Shown one piece after another: positions 1-10,915 of a stretch of 64,000 nucleotides of DNA. The notes beneath the pieces are model-generated. The model had not been told where the DNA came from and searched no databases. It saw nothing but the letters and a program-made list of their open reading frames with translations. Source of the stretch: Lavandula angustifolia (Eukaryota; Streptophyta; Magnoliopsida; Lamiales; Lamiaceae); NCBI GenBank assembly GCA_028984105.1, contig CM054824.1, positions 7,001,324 through 7,065,323 on the forward strand. The letters are read 5' to 3'. The translations under genes were made by a program, and so were the position numbers. Within the stretch, counting starts at the first letter, position 1; the number at the start of each line of letters is the position of its first letter.

Positions 1-555
1 TCATCAGCTGGAGACGGGGCTTGGAGAGCTGATCAAAGGAACCGGAGGCGCTCGTAAGTACGTGAGTTACGATGTAGGCGAGCCCGCGGTATTCTGGTAG
101 TAACTGGTTCTTCAGCAGCACTGATTTGAAGACAATGTCGTCTCTGCCACAGAACCTATGAACCTAGGAGTTGATCTCCTTCTCCTTATATCCAATTGGG
201 GAGACTCCATGAGCCAGAAGGTCAAAGGAAGATTGTAGAGCAGCCCGAATGTTGATGTCGTTGTGACTGGACTCCCAACTCTGAGGGGTCACTTGCTTCG
301 TGTACGAGAAACTGGATACCTCCCCGTCAGTATCTTCTATGGATCTCCAGTTGTAATATACTTCTGCAACTTGTCGAGGCAGATAAGCTTTGGGGAGACA
401 AGGAGTTCGAGGCTGGAAACTTCGAGAGTCATGTAGATGGGCTCAAGATAAGGTAGCTCCGCCTGGTGTAGAGCCATCGTGGGCTCAAACTGGATCCTTG
501 ATTTTATAATATCGTCGATGTTTGTTGGAGTTCTGACAGCCATTTTTATCTGCAA
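1..555 (-). pseudogene. M1 third (env-like) ORF, N-terminal part
   Basis: The reading frame at 337-555 begins near an ATG at about 545 and has a Phe-Glu-Pro-Thr-Met stretch (QFEPTMALH). This matches the start of the third ORF in M2 (KPMMEF, ~16060) and P1 (FEPTMEF, ~25540). From 336 to 1 the same ORF continues in shifted frames (for example QVTPQSWESS). It lies downstream of pol, after a non-coding spacer, as in Sireviruses, whose third product has no settled function. It is truncated by the window edge. Confidence 0.6.
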
Positions 556-683
556 AAAGCTCGTTAGTATTTGAAATTCGAGTAATCAGGATACGAGATA
601 ATGCAGTAAAGTAAGAGTTTACCATAAATAAAGAGCTTTTGTGTAAGAAAAGTTCAGTTTGAAGAAAGCTTGGTTTTCAAGGC

Positions 684-2281
684 CCCGATGTCAGGGTGAT
701 GATTCTATCCTCAAGCAGTATTAGATGTAGTGGGAAATGATTCTATCTTTTGTACTGACCGATACTCAGTAGCCTTGTGCTCCGAATTAGTCCGAAGATT
801 TGAAGATCCCAAAACCCTATCTTGACGGTGAACCTTTAAGTTGTAACCTGCTTTTGTCTCTCGAGGCTTCGCACTCGCAGGCCCTCTCGCTCCGGTTCGT
901 GCATTCGCCTGCTTATCCGCCTCAAAGACTGTAAGTAGAAGACTCAAGAAATACTGCAGACTCGTAGGAGCAAGATATCAAAGGAGTCGCCGAACCGAAC
1001 TCGGCAGAGTAGTTCACCGTACTCGTAGTTGATCTTCGCAAAGCGCACTCAGCAGTAGTTCACTACTAAATCAAAGATCGACTCAAGAACGGCCGCATAC
1101 CGTCCCGAACCGCCGATCTTTCAAAGACAATCAAGCATAGTCAAGTACGAGGAAGAGAGAAGTCGCCTTCAAATCTCCTTGAAGTCCTGCTCTATCTCAA
1201 TCACTTTCTAAACCTCGACCAATGACAAGCAGACACCTATCCTACACCTACTAAAGCTGCTAGTCAACAACTTTCCGGAAAAGAGGGAAAAGACTCTGCA
1301 AATGCTACAAAAGAGCCGTTAGCTACCCAAAAGAGAGAGACAAAGGATCATCATCTCCAACGGATCTTTCCTAGTCTCTTCTCCATAAATAGAGGGATAA
1401 ATCAAATTTGAAGCTCACGGAAAAACACAGAAAAAAATGAGAAAGAAAAAGAAAAACCGCATACAAAGAGCATTCAAACGAGCAAACACGAAAAGCCTAA
1501 GTTCTCCGCAAGAAGTTCGAAGAATTCATCTCCGGCAAAGAACTCTATTCTAGCTCTTAGGGAACCAAGCTGAACTGTTAAATACAGCCTCTAGTATCCA
1601 AACGACGATACACGAACCCAAAGTCATACTCAGCTGTTCGTCATTCTAGAAGCCACTTCATTGTTCCCTATCCCTCTAACCTAAGCTCAATAGAATATAT
1701 CCATAGCTTAGACAAAGGAGTTCATCTTTGAACTGTTCTTTATTGTAAAGAACTCCTTCATAGCTGGAGAGTTTTTCAAACACTCGCCTTGATAACCTTC
1801 TAAACCGAGACTTGCTCGCATAAATCTCAAGACCGTAGTTTGCCCAACAGACAAACCAACCGAGACTACCTCGCATAATAAATAGCTTCCCGATCATTCG
1901 TGATAGTGGACGTAGGATTTAACCGTTCATACTAAAAAGCCTTCTTAAATCATTCAACCGAAGTTTCAAATAACTTAACCGACGCACTAATCTACCGAAA
2001 CCGCTTTTATTAAAAACGCTTCCAACTCAACCGACCGGGGCCTACACTATTCTCGCACCACCGAACTCTATCTACAAGATACCGACTCGACTCTCGCCGC
2101 CTAGCGGATCTCGCAGAGTCCGCCACTCTACCAACACGATTCGTAACAGCTTATTTGGTCCGCCGAACCCGTTCAAAGACGACACTATCCCGAAAAAGGA
2201 CTATTCGTTTTTAAGTTGAGAAACCGGCTTTCGTGTATTCACCCCCCCTACACCCGAACGTGCTCTCTGACCAACACCCGA
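684..2281 (+). repeat. S1: solo Sirevirus LTR with target-site duplication
   Basis: LTR 689-2276 (1588 bp) starts TGTCAGGGTGATGATTC and ends GACCAACA. It is flanked by perfect 5-bp duplications CCCGA at 684-688 and 2277-2281. It matches the P1 LTR along its length, including the U3 phrase near 805-820 (GATTTGAAGATCCCAAAACC), the TATA region at 1384-1391 and the C-run before the end. No PBS or polypurine tract borders it. A complete element therefore inserted in the M1 spacer and lost its interior by LTR-LTR recombination. It lies in opposite orientation to its host. Confidence 0.92.
1384..1391 (+). promoter_or_regulatory. S1 LTR TATA box
   Basis: CATAAATA followed by GAGGGATAA sits where the other LTRs of the family have TATAAATAGAGGG. 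It is the probable pol II core promoter at the U3/R border. Confidence 0.55.
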
Positions 2282-2857
2282 ATTTTTTCTTAGAGCTCTA
2301 ATGGCGAAAAAATGGTTGAAAAGTGATTAGAGGGAAAAAGCAAAAGATTTTATAAGATCATGCAGACCAACCGGTTTTGATCGAACGGTTGGGGTTTAAT
2401 CTTGCTTTTTACTGACGGCTGTGATTTGATGTTATAAAAAGAATAATTACACAAGCCGCCTCTAACCTAGACCCACGTAAGATATGCGCAGTTAAGGTAA
2501 GTTGAGAAGACATGCATTAAATGCGTTGCAGACAGCATTAAAGTCTAAGCCTTTTAAATGAAAACGATTTCCTACTGAGTTAAACCTTAAAAGATTAATG
2601 GCGGGAAATAAATGCTCATTAACTACTGAGTGCAAGCGATTGCTATAATAAATGCGAGCATGCTTCTGATGACGTTAAGTATATAAAACTACGCAAACCT
2701 CTTCAGCTGAACTTTTACGATCAACTGGTTACCGTTTAGACTTAGGAGGATGTTTGATGTGCCGACGACCACGTTCCCCCTTCGCAGTACGGATTGATTC
2801 ACCCGACCGAATCATCGGACCGAGCCTTCGACTCGTCAGTAGTGATTTCTTCTACCG
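2282..2857. other. M1 pol to third-ORF spacer (right part)
   Basis: Non-coding AT-rich DNA between the RNase H end and the third ORF, interrupted by S1 (the left part is 556-683). It resembles the equivalent spacers at 16138-16806 (M2) and 24771-25458 (P1), with repeated short phrases on the theme CATTTAATGCG. No gene seen. Confidence 0.6.
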
Positions 2858-3576
2858 ACTCGACTTAGTAGGCTCCAAAGAGACCTAGCTCAACCGATAA
2901 TTCTCCGAACCGCTTCTCGCCTAGCGGTTTGGTCAAGATGTCGCCTTTGCTTATCGCATGGATTTTCTCCATTCTCGATGTACTTCTTCTCGACATGGTC
3001 TTTGATGAAGTGGTGTCGAATATCCACGTGCTTGCATCTCGTATGGAGAACTGGGATTCTCGAAGTTATAGCAATCGCACTTGTCGAGTCACGCAGATGG
3101 ACACTTCATCCCGAGATATACCATAATCTCGCAGCTTGTTGTCGAAGCCAAAGGATTCGGGCATAGCAACTTCCACCGCCATGTACTCAGCCTTCGAGCG
3201 GACGCTGCCACCGAATGTTGCTTTCTTTGAAAACTAAGATATCGCTTGTCGCCTAGAACCGACATGTTCCCGAAGTTGACTTTCGATCTATCCCGCATCC
3301 CGCATAATCGCATCCGAATAACCTCGTTGTATAAGATTATCGCCGCCAGGATACCATAACCCCGCATCGTGTGTTCCTTTCAAATATCACGTAATCTTCT
3401 TTGCTGAGTCTAGATGACTTCGCTGGGATTCGCATGAAATCTTCCACATACACCTACATCATAAGTTATGTCAGGTCTGCTTGCTGTTAAATATAATAAG
3501 GAACCAATAATGGCTCCATAATCAGTAGAGTTAACAGAAGCTCCCTCTTTGTCTAGATGAATTTTGAAATTAGTAT
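2858..3576 (-). pseudogene. M1 pol: RNase H domain, broken
   Basis: The minus strand encodes recognisable Copia RNase H pieces in different frames: KQHSVAAS near 3215, then HTRCKHVDIRHHF near 3000-3045, the conserved C-terminal block that recurs in M2 (16807-17133) and P3 (39580-39630). Several frameshifts separate them, many next to altered CAG/CTG sites. The domain degrades the RNA strand during reverse transcription. Short plus-strand frames here are shadows. Confidence 0.7.
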
Positions 3577-4260
3577 TCATGGGGATCTCGACCGGCTTGC
3601 TTGAATTGGCGAACCGAATCTTTTGAGAAGATCTTGAGTGTATTCGGCTTGATTGATGAAGATTCCTTCAGGTGATTGTTTTACTTGAAATCCAAGGAAA
3701 TAGTTCATCTCTCCCATCATAGACATCTCGAATTTCTCCTTCATCATTTTCTCGAATTGTTGACATATATTCACGTTTCTGCAGCCGAAAATGATATTGT
3801 CCACGTAGATTTGCACCAGTAGAATGTCATCTCTTGACTTTATGTTGAACAAGGTGCGATCTACTGTCCCCTTCTGAAAACCTTTCTGAAGTAAAAAGTC
3901 TGATAGGGTATCGTACCAAGCCCTGGGTGCTTGTTTTAACCCATACAACGCTTTCCTTAGTCTATACACCTGATGTCCCTGCTGAAAGCCGGGCGGTTGT
4001 TCCATATAGACTTCTTCCTTCGCAGCGCCGTTCTCGTAAAAGCCGACTTCACATCCATCTCGATATACTTTGAATCTTTGATGTGTTGCATAAGCTAGGA
4101 ACAGACGAATGGCTTCCAATCTGGCGACTGGAGCGAATGTTTCATGAAACTCGATTCCTTCTGCTTGACAGTATCCCTTAGCAACTAGTCTAGCTTTGTT
4201 TCTGACAATGACGTTGTTTTCATCACGCTTGTTCTTGAAGACCCACTTAGTATCAATCAC
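3577..4260 (-). pseudogene. M1 pol: Copia reverse transcriptase
   Basis: An open stretch of 227 codons begins at the KWVFKNKRDENN block and continues through RLVAKGYCQAEGI, ETFAPVARLEAIRLFLAYA, ALYGLKQAPRAWYDTL and GEMNYFLGFQVKQS, all typical of RVT_2 (Copia RT). The catalytic box reads YVDN rather than YVDD, so the second catalytic Asp is replaced. The segment equivalent to YQMDVKSAFLNG is garbled (YRDGCEVGFYENG), which looks like a double frameshift. It follows integrase and precedes RNase H. The family is certain; this copy is unlikely to be active. Confidence 0.9.
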
Positions 4261-4788
4261 GTGCTGATGTCTGGGTCTGTCAACAAGCTACCAAACTTCG
4301 TTTCTAACGAACTAGTTCAGCTCTTCTTACATGGCAATGATCCAGGCCAGATCGCTGAGTGCGCCCTCTATCGACCGAGGTTCTTCTCGTAGACAAGAAA
4401 CAAGAATAGAGTGAGCTTTCTCCTCGACTTAATCTAGATCTTGTCCCGATAGTTGCTAAACGGATCTCCATAATAAGATCTTAAGAATGAGCGTCGAGCT
4501 ATGAACGTCTGAGTCTGGCTTCTTCTTCTGATACTACTTCGCACGCCGCAGGTGTGTTAGGCATTTCATTGTACCATTCTCGTGATTGCAAAGCAGCTCA
4601 AAGAAGAAGGTTAGGATCTACTGAGTTTCCAGGTTCAGGGGCATTTTGCTCAGGAACATCAATTGTTCCCCCTGAATTTATATTCTGAGTAGAGGTCTCA
4701 GTTACCACTAGGGCTTCCTCATCGACCAGTTGTTGTTGATTCTGTTCAGTAGAATCAACCAGTTCATTGTTACCTGTTGTTGATTCTG
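4261..4788 (-). pseudogene. M1 pol: integrase-RT linker
   Basis: Low-complexity acidic linker between integrase and RT, equivalent to the cleaner 32230-32610 in M2. Traces of repeated GTTGATTCTGCT-like phrases occur at 4730-4800. No catalytic motif is expected here, and frames are broken. Confidence 0.55.
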
Positions 4789-5840
4789 CTAAGTAGAATC
4801 AACCAGGTCAGCTACATCGCCTGTTGGTTGAGTCTGTATTTCCTCATCGTCTGACTCATCATCCCAACAATGCTGGATCTTTTCGGCTTTATCTTTTAGT
4901 GAAAGATCCTGTAGCTTGCTGCTGACATCTTCAGTATTTGTCTTTGTAGATTTCTTGTCCTCAGTAACAAACTCATCAAAGACAACATGATGGCTTTCCT
5001 CCACACAAAGAGATCGATAGTTAAAGACTCTGAAGGCTTTACTGACTCGAGAGTATCCTAAGAATACTCCTTGGTCAGATTTGCAATCAAAGACCTTCAA
5101 CTGATCTTTCCTATTATTGTGGATAAAGCAAGGACAACCAAAGATATGAAAATGAGAAATAGAAGGAATTCTCCCTTTCCATAGTTCGTTAGGTGTCTTC
5201 ATGTGTTGCTGTGTAAGCAGTGAGCGATTCCCCGAGTGTAGCAAAGTGTGTCGAAAGCACGCCTCTAAAACTTTGAGGGTAGTCCAGAGTCTGCTAGGAG
5301 CGTTCTTGCTGCTTCTTTAAGTGTTCTATTTTTACGTTCAGCAAGTCCGTTCTGCTGAGGGGTGCGAGCTGCTGATGTCTCGTGCTTAATTTCCTCTTTA
5401 TCGCAGTACTCTTTAACTACTGAGTTGAGAAATTTTGTTCCTCTGTCTGAGCGAATTCTCTGTATCTTGATGTCCTTTTCCACACTGAGTTTCTTCAGCA
5501 GATTGGGCAGCTCAGTCTTGACATCAGATTTGTTGGCTACGAAGATGACCCATGTATATAGTGAATAGTCGTCAATAACGACGAGGGCATACTTGTTGCC
5601 TCTTATAGTCACTGGAGAGACTGGCCCAAATAGGTCCATGTGTAGCAGTTGAAGGATTCCATTAGTGGAAGGTGACGGAATAGGTGGATTACTTTTCTTT
5701 GTCTGCTTTCCCTTCAAACACGCTTCACAATTTCTGTCTTTGATAAACGATTCGTCGGGCGCCCTCCGACTTTTGAGTTCTTGGCTAGCTTGTTCATAGT
5801 CTTGAAGTTCATGGGGCCGAGTCTCTTGTGCCACAGCCAT
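4789..5840 (-). pseudogene. M1 pol: Copia integrase
   Basis: Two overlapping open stretches (5265-5840 and 4789-5244) give an almost complete integrase. Order: the CEACLKGKQTKKS end of the zinc-binding region, MDLFGPV (first Asp), VVIDDYSLYTWV, SDRGTKF (second Asp), and QQNGLAERKNRT (catalytic Glu), so the DDE triad is present. The C-terminal part carries TPNELWKGRIPS and IFGCPCFIHNNRKDQLK, the usual Copia tail. A frameshift near 5245-5265 separates core and tail. Integrase inserts the cDNA into host chromatin. Confidence 0.9.
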
Positions 5841-6260
5841 CCCACCTTGTCACTAGATTTTGTCTGTGCGAGTAAACAAGCCTCAAGTTCTGCGGTTTTC
5901 CAGTTCACAACATAGATATTCTTTCTCCGCGAACCTGATAACACTGTTTTAACTGTAGATTTATCAACAACATCACAGAAACCAGCGTCAAAGATAACTC
6001 TATTTAGATTGTCACGTAACTGATCGACAGAAGGGAGATTATGTTGAAGTCCTTCAACATATGTTACTCTTGGAACTGAGGCAGTCCCAATACTCAGTGT
6101 TCCGTATCCTCTTGTGTAGCCTTTAGAGTTGTCACCAAACTCAATTTTGGGACCACTTTTTGGGACCACCTTCTTGTACGTAGTTGGTCAGCAAGCTATT
6201 TTGATAAGTCATGTGTCTCGAGCAGCCGCTGTCCACAATCCAAGGGTCCTTATGCACCTG
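5714..6260 (-). pseudogene. M1 pol: aspartic protease and GAG-pre-integrase region
   Basis: Near 6205-6245 the minus strand reads WIVDSGCSRHMT, the retroviral-type aspartic protease active site (DSG) in the form usual for Copia. It is followed at 5714-6169 by the pre-integrase domain: YVEGLQHNLPSVDQLRD, then KNIYVVNWKTAELEACLLA and WLWHKRLGPMNFKTMNKLAK, with zinc-binding His residues. The frame breaks between the DSG and the downstream part. Protease would cut the Gag-Pol polyprotein. Confidence 0.85.
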
Positions 6261-8400
6261 CGAAATAGAAATATTTTTAGGTACCCTTTGTCGGCCTGGG
6301 TCATTAGATGTTAGCGGGTGATTTCGAACCCGTATCTTGCCTAGTGGACCTTAGAAGTCTCGAGACTTCTTCTTCTGAACCTTGTCAGCTTTCTTCTCCA
6401 CAGGACTTGGAGATACTGACTTTCTGACGGTTTTGGGTTCAGGAGCTTTCTTCCTCTTAGGCTGTGCGCTCCTCCTAACCCTGAGCTCATAGTAGTACGA
6501 ACCATACTGTGCCGGATGCTCATACAGTGGTTTACTATACTGCTCTACCCATCTGACCTTCTTGGTTCCCCCTGAGTTTGATCGTGGTGTCCTGGGGCTG
6601 GAACCTCTCGGCCGGCAGCTTCTTGTTGCTCGGCCGAGGTGCAATAATCTTCTCGCTTATTCTTCGCCCGAGGTGTCGAGCCGCAGCCCGAACCTTCCCT
6701 CCGACGAACCTATCAGCTAGCATTTCTGAGCTTTTAGAAGTTGAAGTGGAAGCTTCATGACTGTAGCCAAGTCCTTCTTTCATGGTTGGTGGCCTTTGAG
6801 GTCTGAGCATGCTTTCCAACTTCTCCTTTGCTCCTAGGTACTATTCACCATCGGGCCCTCGCTGACTTCATCACTTCTTCGAAGCGACTCATAATCCTTT
6901 TCAACTTCTACGAGCTTCCGACCGAGCCTGACTATCTCAAGCATCTTTCTCGACCGACCTTGGTCGAACCGATATCCGAGTTTCTTGGAGCCGAGACTTA
7001 GCTAGAAGAGATTTAATCTCTTCCTCGAGTCTCACAACAAGATTCTCGCACTCAACTGAGACCCGAAAATTAGAAGAAAGTCTCCGATTCTCGCCCTTAC
7101 CTGTTCCAGCCTCCCGAACGGTTCTCGCCGAACTCTCTCGCTCACCGACCGCTCCTCTAGTAGATCATCATAGCTTGGACCACATCTAGAGGTTCATCTC
7201 GTGACCGAGCACGTGTCGTGTGTGCTATGTGAAGAAGAGGTTATATTCGCTTTAGAATTTACCTCACCTCTTTCTCCGCCATCGACAAGCATTCTCGCAG
7301 CTTTCTTCAGATCTGTCTCTCCAATCTCAACGGCTCTTGAGCAACCGAGAGTTCGGGACAAGCCAGACCGATAATGTCCCTCTTTTCTTGCGCTTGTAGC
7401 AAACAGCTGATTTGCCGCTTCTTTCCACCGAGTCATTTGATGGACTAGCAAAGCAGCTCGTGTTCCCCGCAACGCAGTAGATTTAGATTCTTCCCTTTTT
7501 GATAATCTTTCTTACCTGAGGGAGAATCTTTGTTGTATTTCTTCATCTTTCTGACTCTCTCTTTTTCCCTTTGATATTTGAGAGCCATCAGCTGCTAGTT
7601 GGTCGTGGCTCAAGTCTCGTAAGACTTTGCTTCGTTGTGGCCACCGCCTTGCCGGAAGAAACGGGTTTGACTCCGCTTTGCCGATCGTTGCTTTAAACGC
7701 ATGGTGAATCTGAGTGTCAGCTATAGCACTGGAACATCGTTGGGGTAGGCTGTGCTCGAATTCCTCTATTTTTAGTTCCTAAAAGATAACATCAGGAGTT
7801 AGAGCATTAAGATCTCGAGCGCCTTAAATAAGTAGCAAAAGGAAGCCACTTCGCCGAGGTAGCGCTCCGTAATCTTTGTGTTCATCTCTTTGTTGGTGAA
7901 CATCCTCCCCACCCGTTGATCACATTGATCTCGATTTGTGAATCTCGACGCTTAGCTCGTCAATGGTCTCATTGGGCTCCACGGCAAAGGCATCGAACTT
8001 TTGTAGCTCTAATTCGAGCTTATTCTCTTTGATCCGCTGGGGTTCCTTAGCTCAAGATGCCCGCCGCTTCCCAAAGTTCTTTAGCCGTCTTGCGCCTTGC
8101 ACCCTCCCGAGGTGTGAATCGCTTAGCGTAGTCGATAGCATTACGCGCAACTCGGGCCGAGGTTGTGCAGCTTTTTCTCTTCGTACGTGAAGGCGCATTT
8201 GTCTTTTGCGACCTTGGCACCCGCCCGTGCCCCTACACCTCCCGTAGGCAAAGAAATTGTACGCCGCCGATCATGAGAATGATGGGTCCTATTTCAAGGA
8301 CGTCCGTCATGCTGTCATGCAGCAATATGAGGTGTGCCTCCATTCTCACACGTCATACCGTATAGTTCTCTACTGAGAAAATCGGTACCATCTCGAATAC
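6261..8400 (-). pseudogene. M1 gag, heavily frameshifted
   Basis: Homology to M2 gag (33416-35596) is visible in fragments: the basic linker near 6351-6644, an SSSHSTHDT block at about 7210-7250, a damaged zinc knuckle near 7370-7400 (CYKRKK where M2 has CYNCKK), and the N-terminal capsid start near 8330-8390 (GTIFSVENYTVW-like). Gag forms the virus-like particle. Almost every frame break lies next to an altered CAG or CTG, so how much is true decay is uncertain. Confidence 0.7.
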
Positions 8401-8530
8401 CTCGATATATCGTACATTATGGGTAAGAGTATAAAGATGTATGAAGAGATGCTTGTGCAAAGGAAAATGTTTTCGTGGATCTCGCTCGAGAAGACCAAGC
8501 AGTTTCGTAACCGATGATCGAAGAACACCG

Positions 8531-8543
8531 TTGCTCGATACCA
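8531..8543 (-). promoter_or_regulatory. M1 primer binding site (initiator Met tRNA)
   Basis: On the minus strand TGGTATCGAGCAA lies 2 nt inside the LTR end. The family form is TGGTATCAGAGCA (compare 61052-61064 and 35661-35673); here CAG has become CG. It primes minus-strand DNA synthesis. Confidence 0.85.
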
Positions 8544-8545
8544 AT

Positions 8546-10082
8546 TGTTGGGTCCGAGACGAGAGTCGTGTAGAGGGGGGGTGAATACACCTCGAGCACG
8601 CTTCTTTTTCTCAAACGCGAAGGACAAACTGAGCTATAGGTTGCAACCGATGAATAGTGCCAAATAGTAACCGTCCGATCGCGGGTCAGAGGGGCCAACT
8701 AATCGAAGTTCTCCTACCGACTTTTGTCAGCATTTGAAACTCGCCTGAGACGCCGTGCGGATAAGAGTGTGGGGCCCTGACATTCGTCTTAGTTTGAAAA
8801 CGTGAATTCGCAAGTTAAAGTATTTTGGCTAGTGCGCTTTGAAAATAGTTTTATGCAAGAGGTGATTTTGCACCGCTCAGTATGCAATACAATAAAACAC
8901 TAAACAACACAAACGATTTTTAATATGGTTTGGATACACAAGATCATACGTCCACGGTCCTGCTGAACAGGAGGTCTTGTTGATTTATCTGAGCAAGCCT
9001 CAGCAAGGTATCTCGCGGACCGGATGCACTCTTCTAAGTTATAGTCCTTAGCGACTTTTACAAATCAAATCGAAGTTTGAAGGGGAGGGGATTATCTCCA
9101 ACTAGGAAGGAGTTCTTACAATAAGAACAATCACTAAAGGTGAACTCCTTCGAGAGTCTAAGCTATGAATATGAACGTTGAGCATAGCTAGAGAAGAGGG
9201 ATCTAAAGAACTCTAGAGAGAAGAACTAATGATATTCTATTGGGCAAGTTCTTCACTGGATTGATCTTGAATGCGCTAGAGTTGTTTGAAAGCTTGAGCT
9301 TTTTCCCTTGATATTCCGTGCGTGGAGCTCGGATTTTCTTCTCTATTTATAGTCGTGAAACAGGCATATGTTTGCTGGAGAAGACGATGCCACGTGTCAC
9401 AAACTTCCAAAGAAAACGGCCATAAATTCGAATTGTTGCAGCAGAGTTGTTGATACTGTACATGAGAGCAGATTTAGTTGGTCAGAGCAGATATAGTGTT
9501 CACGGCTTCTCATTAGTCGACATTTGTGGTAGGTGAGATTGTGTCAGACATCGGAGTTGACTCTCCCTAATCCTGGTATGGTCTTCTGCTGACTTTTGAA
9601 AAGACTTTTAACAACTGGGTCGTTTCCTGTCGGATACAGTAGACTTGGAAGCGCCCGTCTTCTTCGTCTCGAGCCTGCCGACAAGAGATATTCTCTCGAG
9701 TATGGTCAGCCTAATGATTGCGAAGGTACCGAGCTTGCATGGGGTTCTTTTGCGTATGTCCTCGTCACCGACAAGATGTCTTCTACTGAGGCGAAGATCA
9801 GCTGATGACTTAAGAACGCAAGCTCTTACACTGATGACGTGGGGTTCTGGAAAGTAACTTCAACAGAAGATCAATCCAACATTTTACCCCGTACAGGATA
9901 TAGACACAAAGATAAACAAATCAAAAATAGTTTAGCCTATACATCAGCTATTCCTGTCGATACTATACTACTGATATCAGCTGGGTTTTGGGATCTTTAA
10001 TTCCATTGTGAAAACTACGATTTCCCCAATATTCTTTTACCCGATAACATGCTGAGTATCTTCTACTGACTCATAACCCAAC
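8546..10082 (-). repeat. M1 5' LTR
   Basis: The inner end is fixed by the PBS: TGTTGGGTCCGAG at 8546 in plus orientation. The outer end is set by alignment with solo LTR M3, whose end is proven by its target duplication (GACTCATATCCCTACA at 57402-57417). M1 has GACTCATAACCCAAC ending about 10082. A TATA box lies at 9344-9351 on the minus strand. The outer terminus is slightly ambiguous because the last bases do not read a clean CA. Confidence 0.75.
9344..9351 (-). promoter_or_regulatory. M1 LTR TATA box
   Basis: TATAAATA on the minus strand at the U3/R position shared by all LTRs of the family. Confidence 0.6.
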
Positions 10083-10083
10083 T

Positions 10084-10596
10084 GTGCCCAAAAGGCTCAT
10101 CTCAAGAAGACTCCGCACCGCCATGTAGACAAGTGGATTTCGTGGAATCTGAATGAAGAGTGGGAGGAGCTGAAGATAGACTTTATCAAGACTTATTACG
10201 TATGGCAATGCTATCTTGCTGAAGTGTCGCCTGCTGATCTTTTTGATGAATTCATATATCAAGATAACGCGAACTTCGTGGCGCGCATCAAGCTTCTTTT
10301 ATTCAAGGAAAAGCTGCCCTTCACTGCTCCTGCCTATCGACAACTGACTCCCCCCATGACCTCTCAAGGAGTGATCTGCACGAAGGAGATAGAGGAGGAG
10401 GTTGACAATGCTGCACGCCACAACGATCTAGATCCTTTTCAGCCAAGTGATCTCATCCCCATCCAAACCATCAGAGAGAGAATCTACAAATCTTATGGGT
10501 TAGAGGCTCCAATGCTAAGTCTCATAAATTCAAGGCAAAGATCAAGAAGTACAGACGTTAGTAGTATTTCCTATCTTTTGATGTATAGAGCTTAGA
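10084..10596 (+). pseudogene. P0 third (env-like) ORF, C-terminal part
   Basis: An open frame with its upstream in-phase extension begins at the M1 LTR edge (HLKKTPHRHVDKWISW), continues with WEELKIDFIKTYY, and ends at a stop at 10594-10596. The W-E-x-x-K-x-D/E-F/L-I-K block recurs in P3 (WEQIKVDFIKRFY, 43766) and P1 (WESAKIELIKCNY, 28731), so this is a conserved C-terminal module of the Sirevirus third ORF. The C-terminal region is acidic and mostly helical in character. Function is unknown. This is one of the cleaner copies of the module. Confidence 0.7.
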
Positions 10597-10840
10597 CTCA
10601 TGTAATCTCACTTCCATATAGAATATATTAGTTCTTTGCTTGGCCAGACAACTACTCATTGTCTTGTGGCTATGTGTTTATTGTTTATCACTACTGATCA
10701 CTGAAGTGATCTGACACACACACGTAACCTGTCTTTCTCAGATATGCCTATCTTTTATCTGCTGATTACCCTATTTTCAATGCTCGCCTTTTATCAAGTC
10801 TCTCGGGTCGAGAGAACTTAGTGGTTTTGGCATCATCAAT
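10597..10840. other. P0 3' non-coding region
   Basis: AT-rich stretch between the third-ORF stop and the polypurine tract, with GTTTTGGCATCATCAA just before the tract at 10823-10839, the same phrase as in P1 (29491-29506). No gene. Confidence 0.6.
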
Positions 10841-10851
10841 TAAGGGGAAAT
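10841..10851 (+). promoter_or_regulatory. P0 polypurine tract
   Basis: TAAGGGGAAAT lies directly before TGTTG, preceded by the Sirevirus phrase GGCATCATCAA. It primes plus-strand DNA synthesis. Confidence 0.8.
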
Positions 10852-10915
10852 TGTTGTTATGCGAGTCGCTGATTGATTAGATCATCACTTAGAGGGTGCT
10901 TTGAATTATCATCGT
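10852..10915 (+). repeat. P0 3' LTR remnant
   Basis: TGTTGTTATGCGAG begins an LTR after the polypurine tract. It runs only about 64 bp before sequence of the oppositely oriented M2 LTR takes over. Confidence 0.6.

Larger units (their letters stand above)
1..10082 (-). mobile_element. M1: Sirevirus-like Ty1/Copia retrotransposon, left end outside window
   Basis: Read on the minus strand, the order is 5' LTR (8546-~10082), initiator-Met PBS, gag, protease, integrase, reverse transcriptase, RNase H, spacer, then the start of a third ORF that runs off the left edge. Integrase before RT defines Copia; the third ORF and long LTR point to the Sirevirus branch. A solo LTR (689-2276) has inserted in the spacer. 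Its right end abuts a fragment of another element's third ORF, so M1 probably landed inside that element. Frames are broken in many places, often at altered CAG/CTG sites. Confidence 0.85.
10083..10915 (+). mobile_element. P0: 3' tail of a plus-strand Sirevirus copy
   Basis: It contains the C-terminal third ORF, a 3' non-coding stretch, a polypurine tract (10841-10851) and the first ~64 bp of the 3' LTR, then stops at the truncated M2 LTR. The left side is cut by the M1 LTR. No other part of this element can be assigned with confidence. Confidence 0.75.

Noticed and set aside
5362..5568. Plus-strand open frame over M1 integrase
   Set aside because: Shadow of the conserved integrase frame on the minus strand.
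9870..9895. CCAACA followed by TTTTACCCC as the outer end of the M1 LTR with a polypurine tract
   Set aside because: The same sequence occurs inside solo LTR M3 (~57095), whose true ends are proven by CTTAT duplications ~320 bp further on; the match continues past this point.
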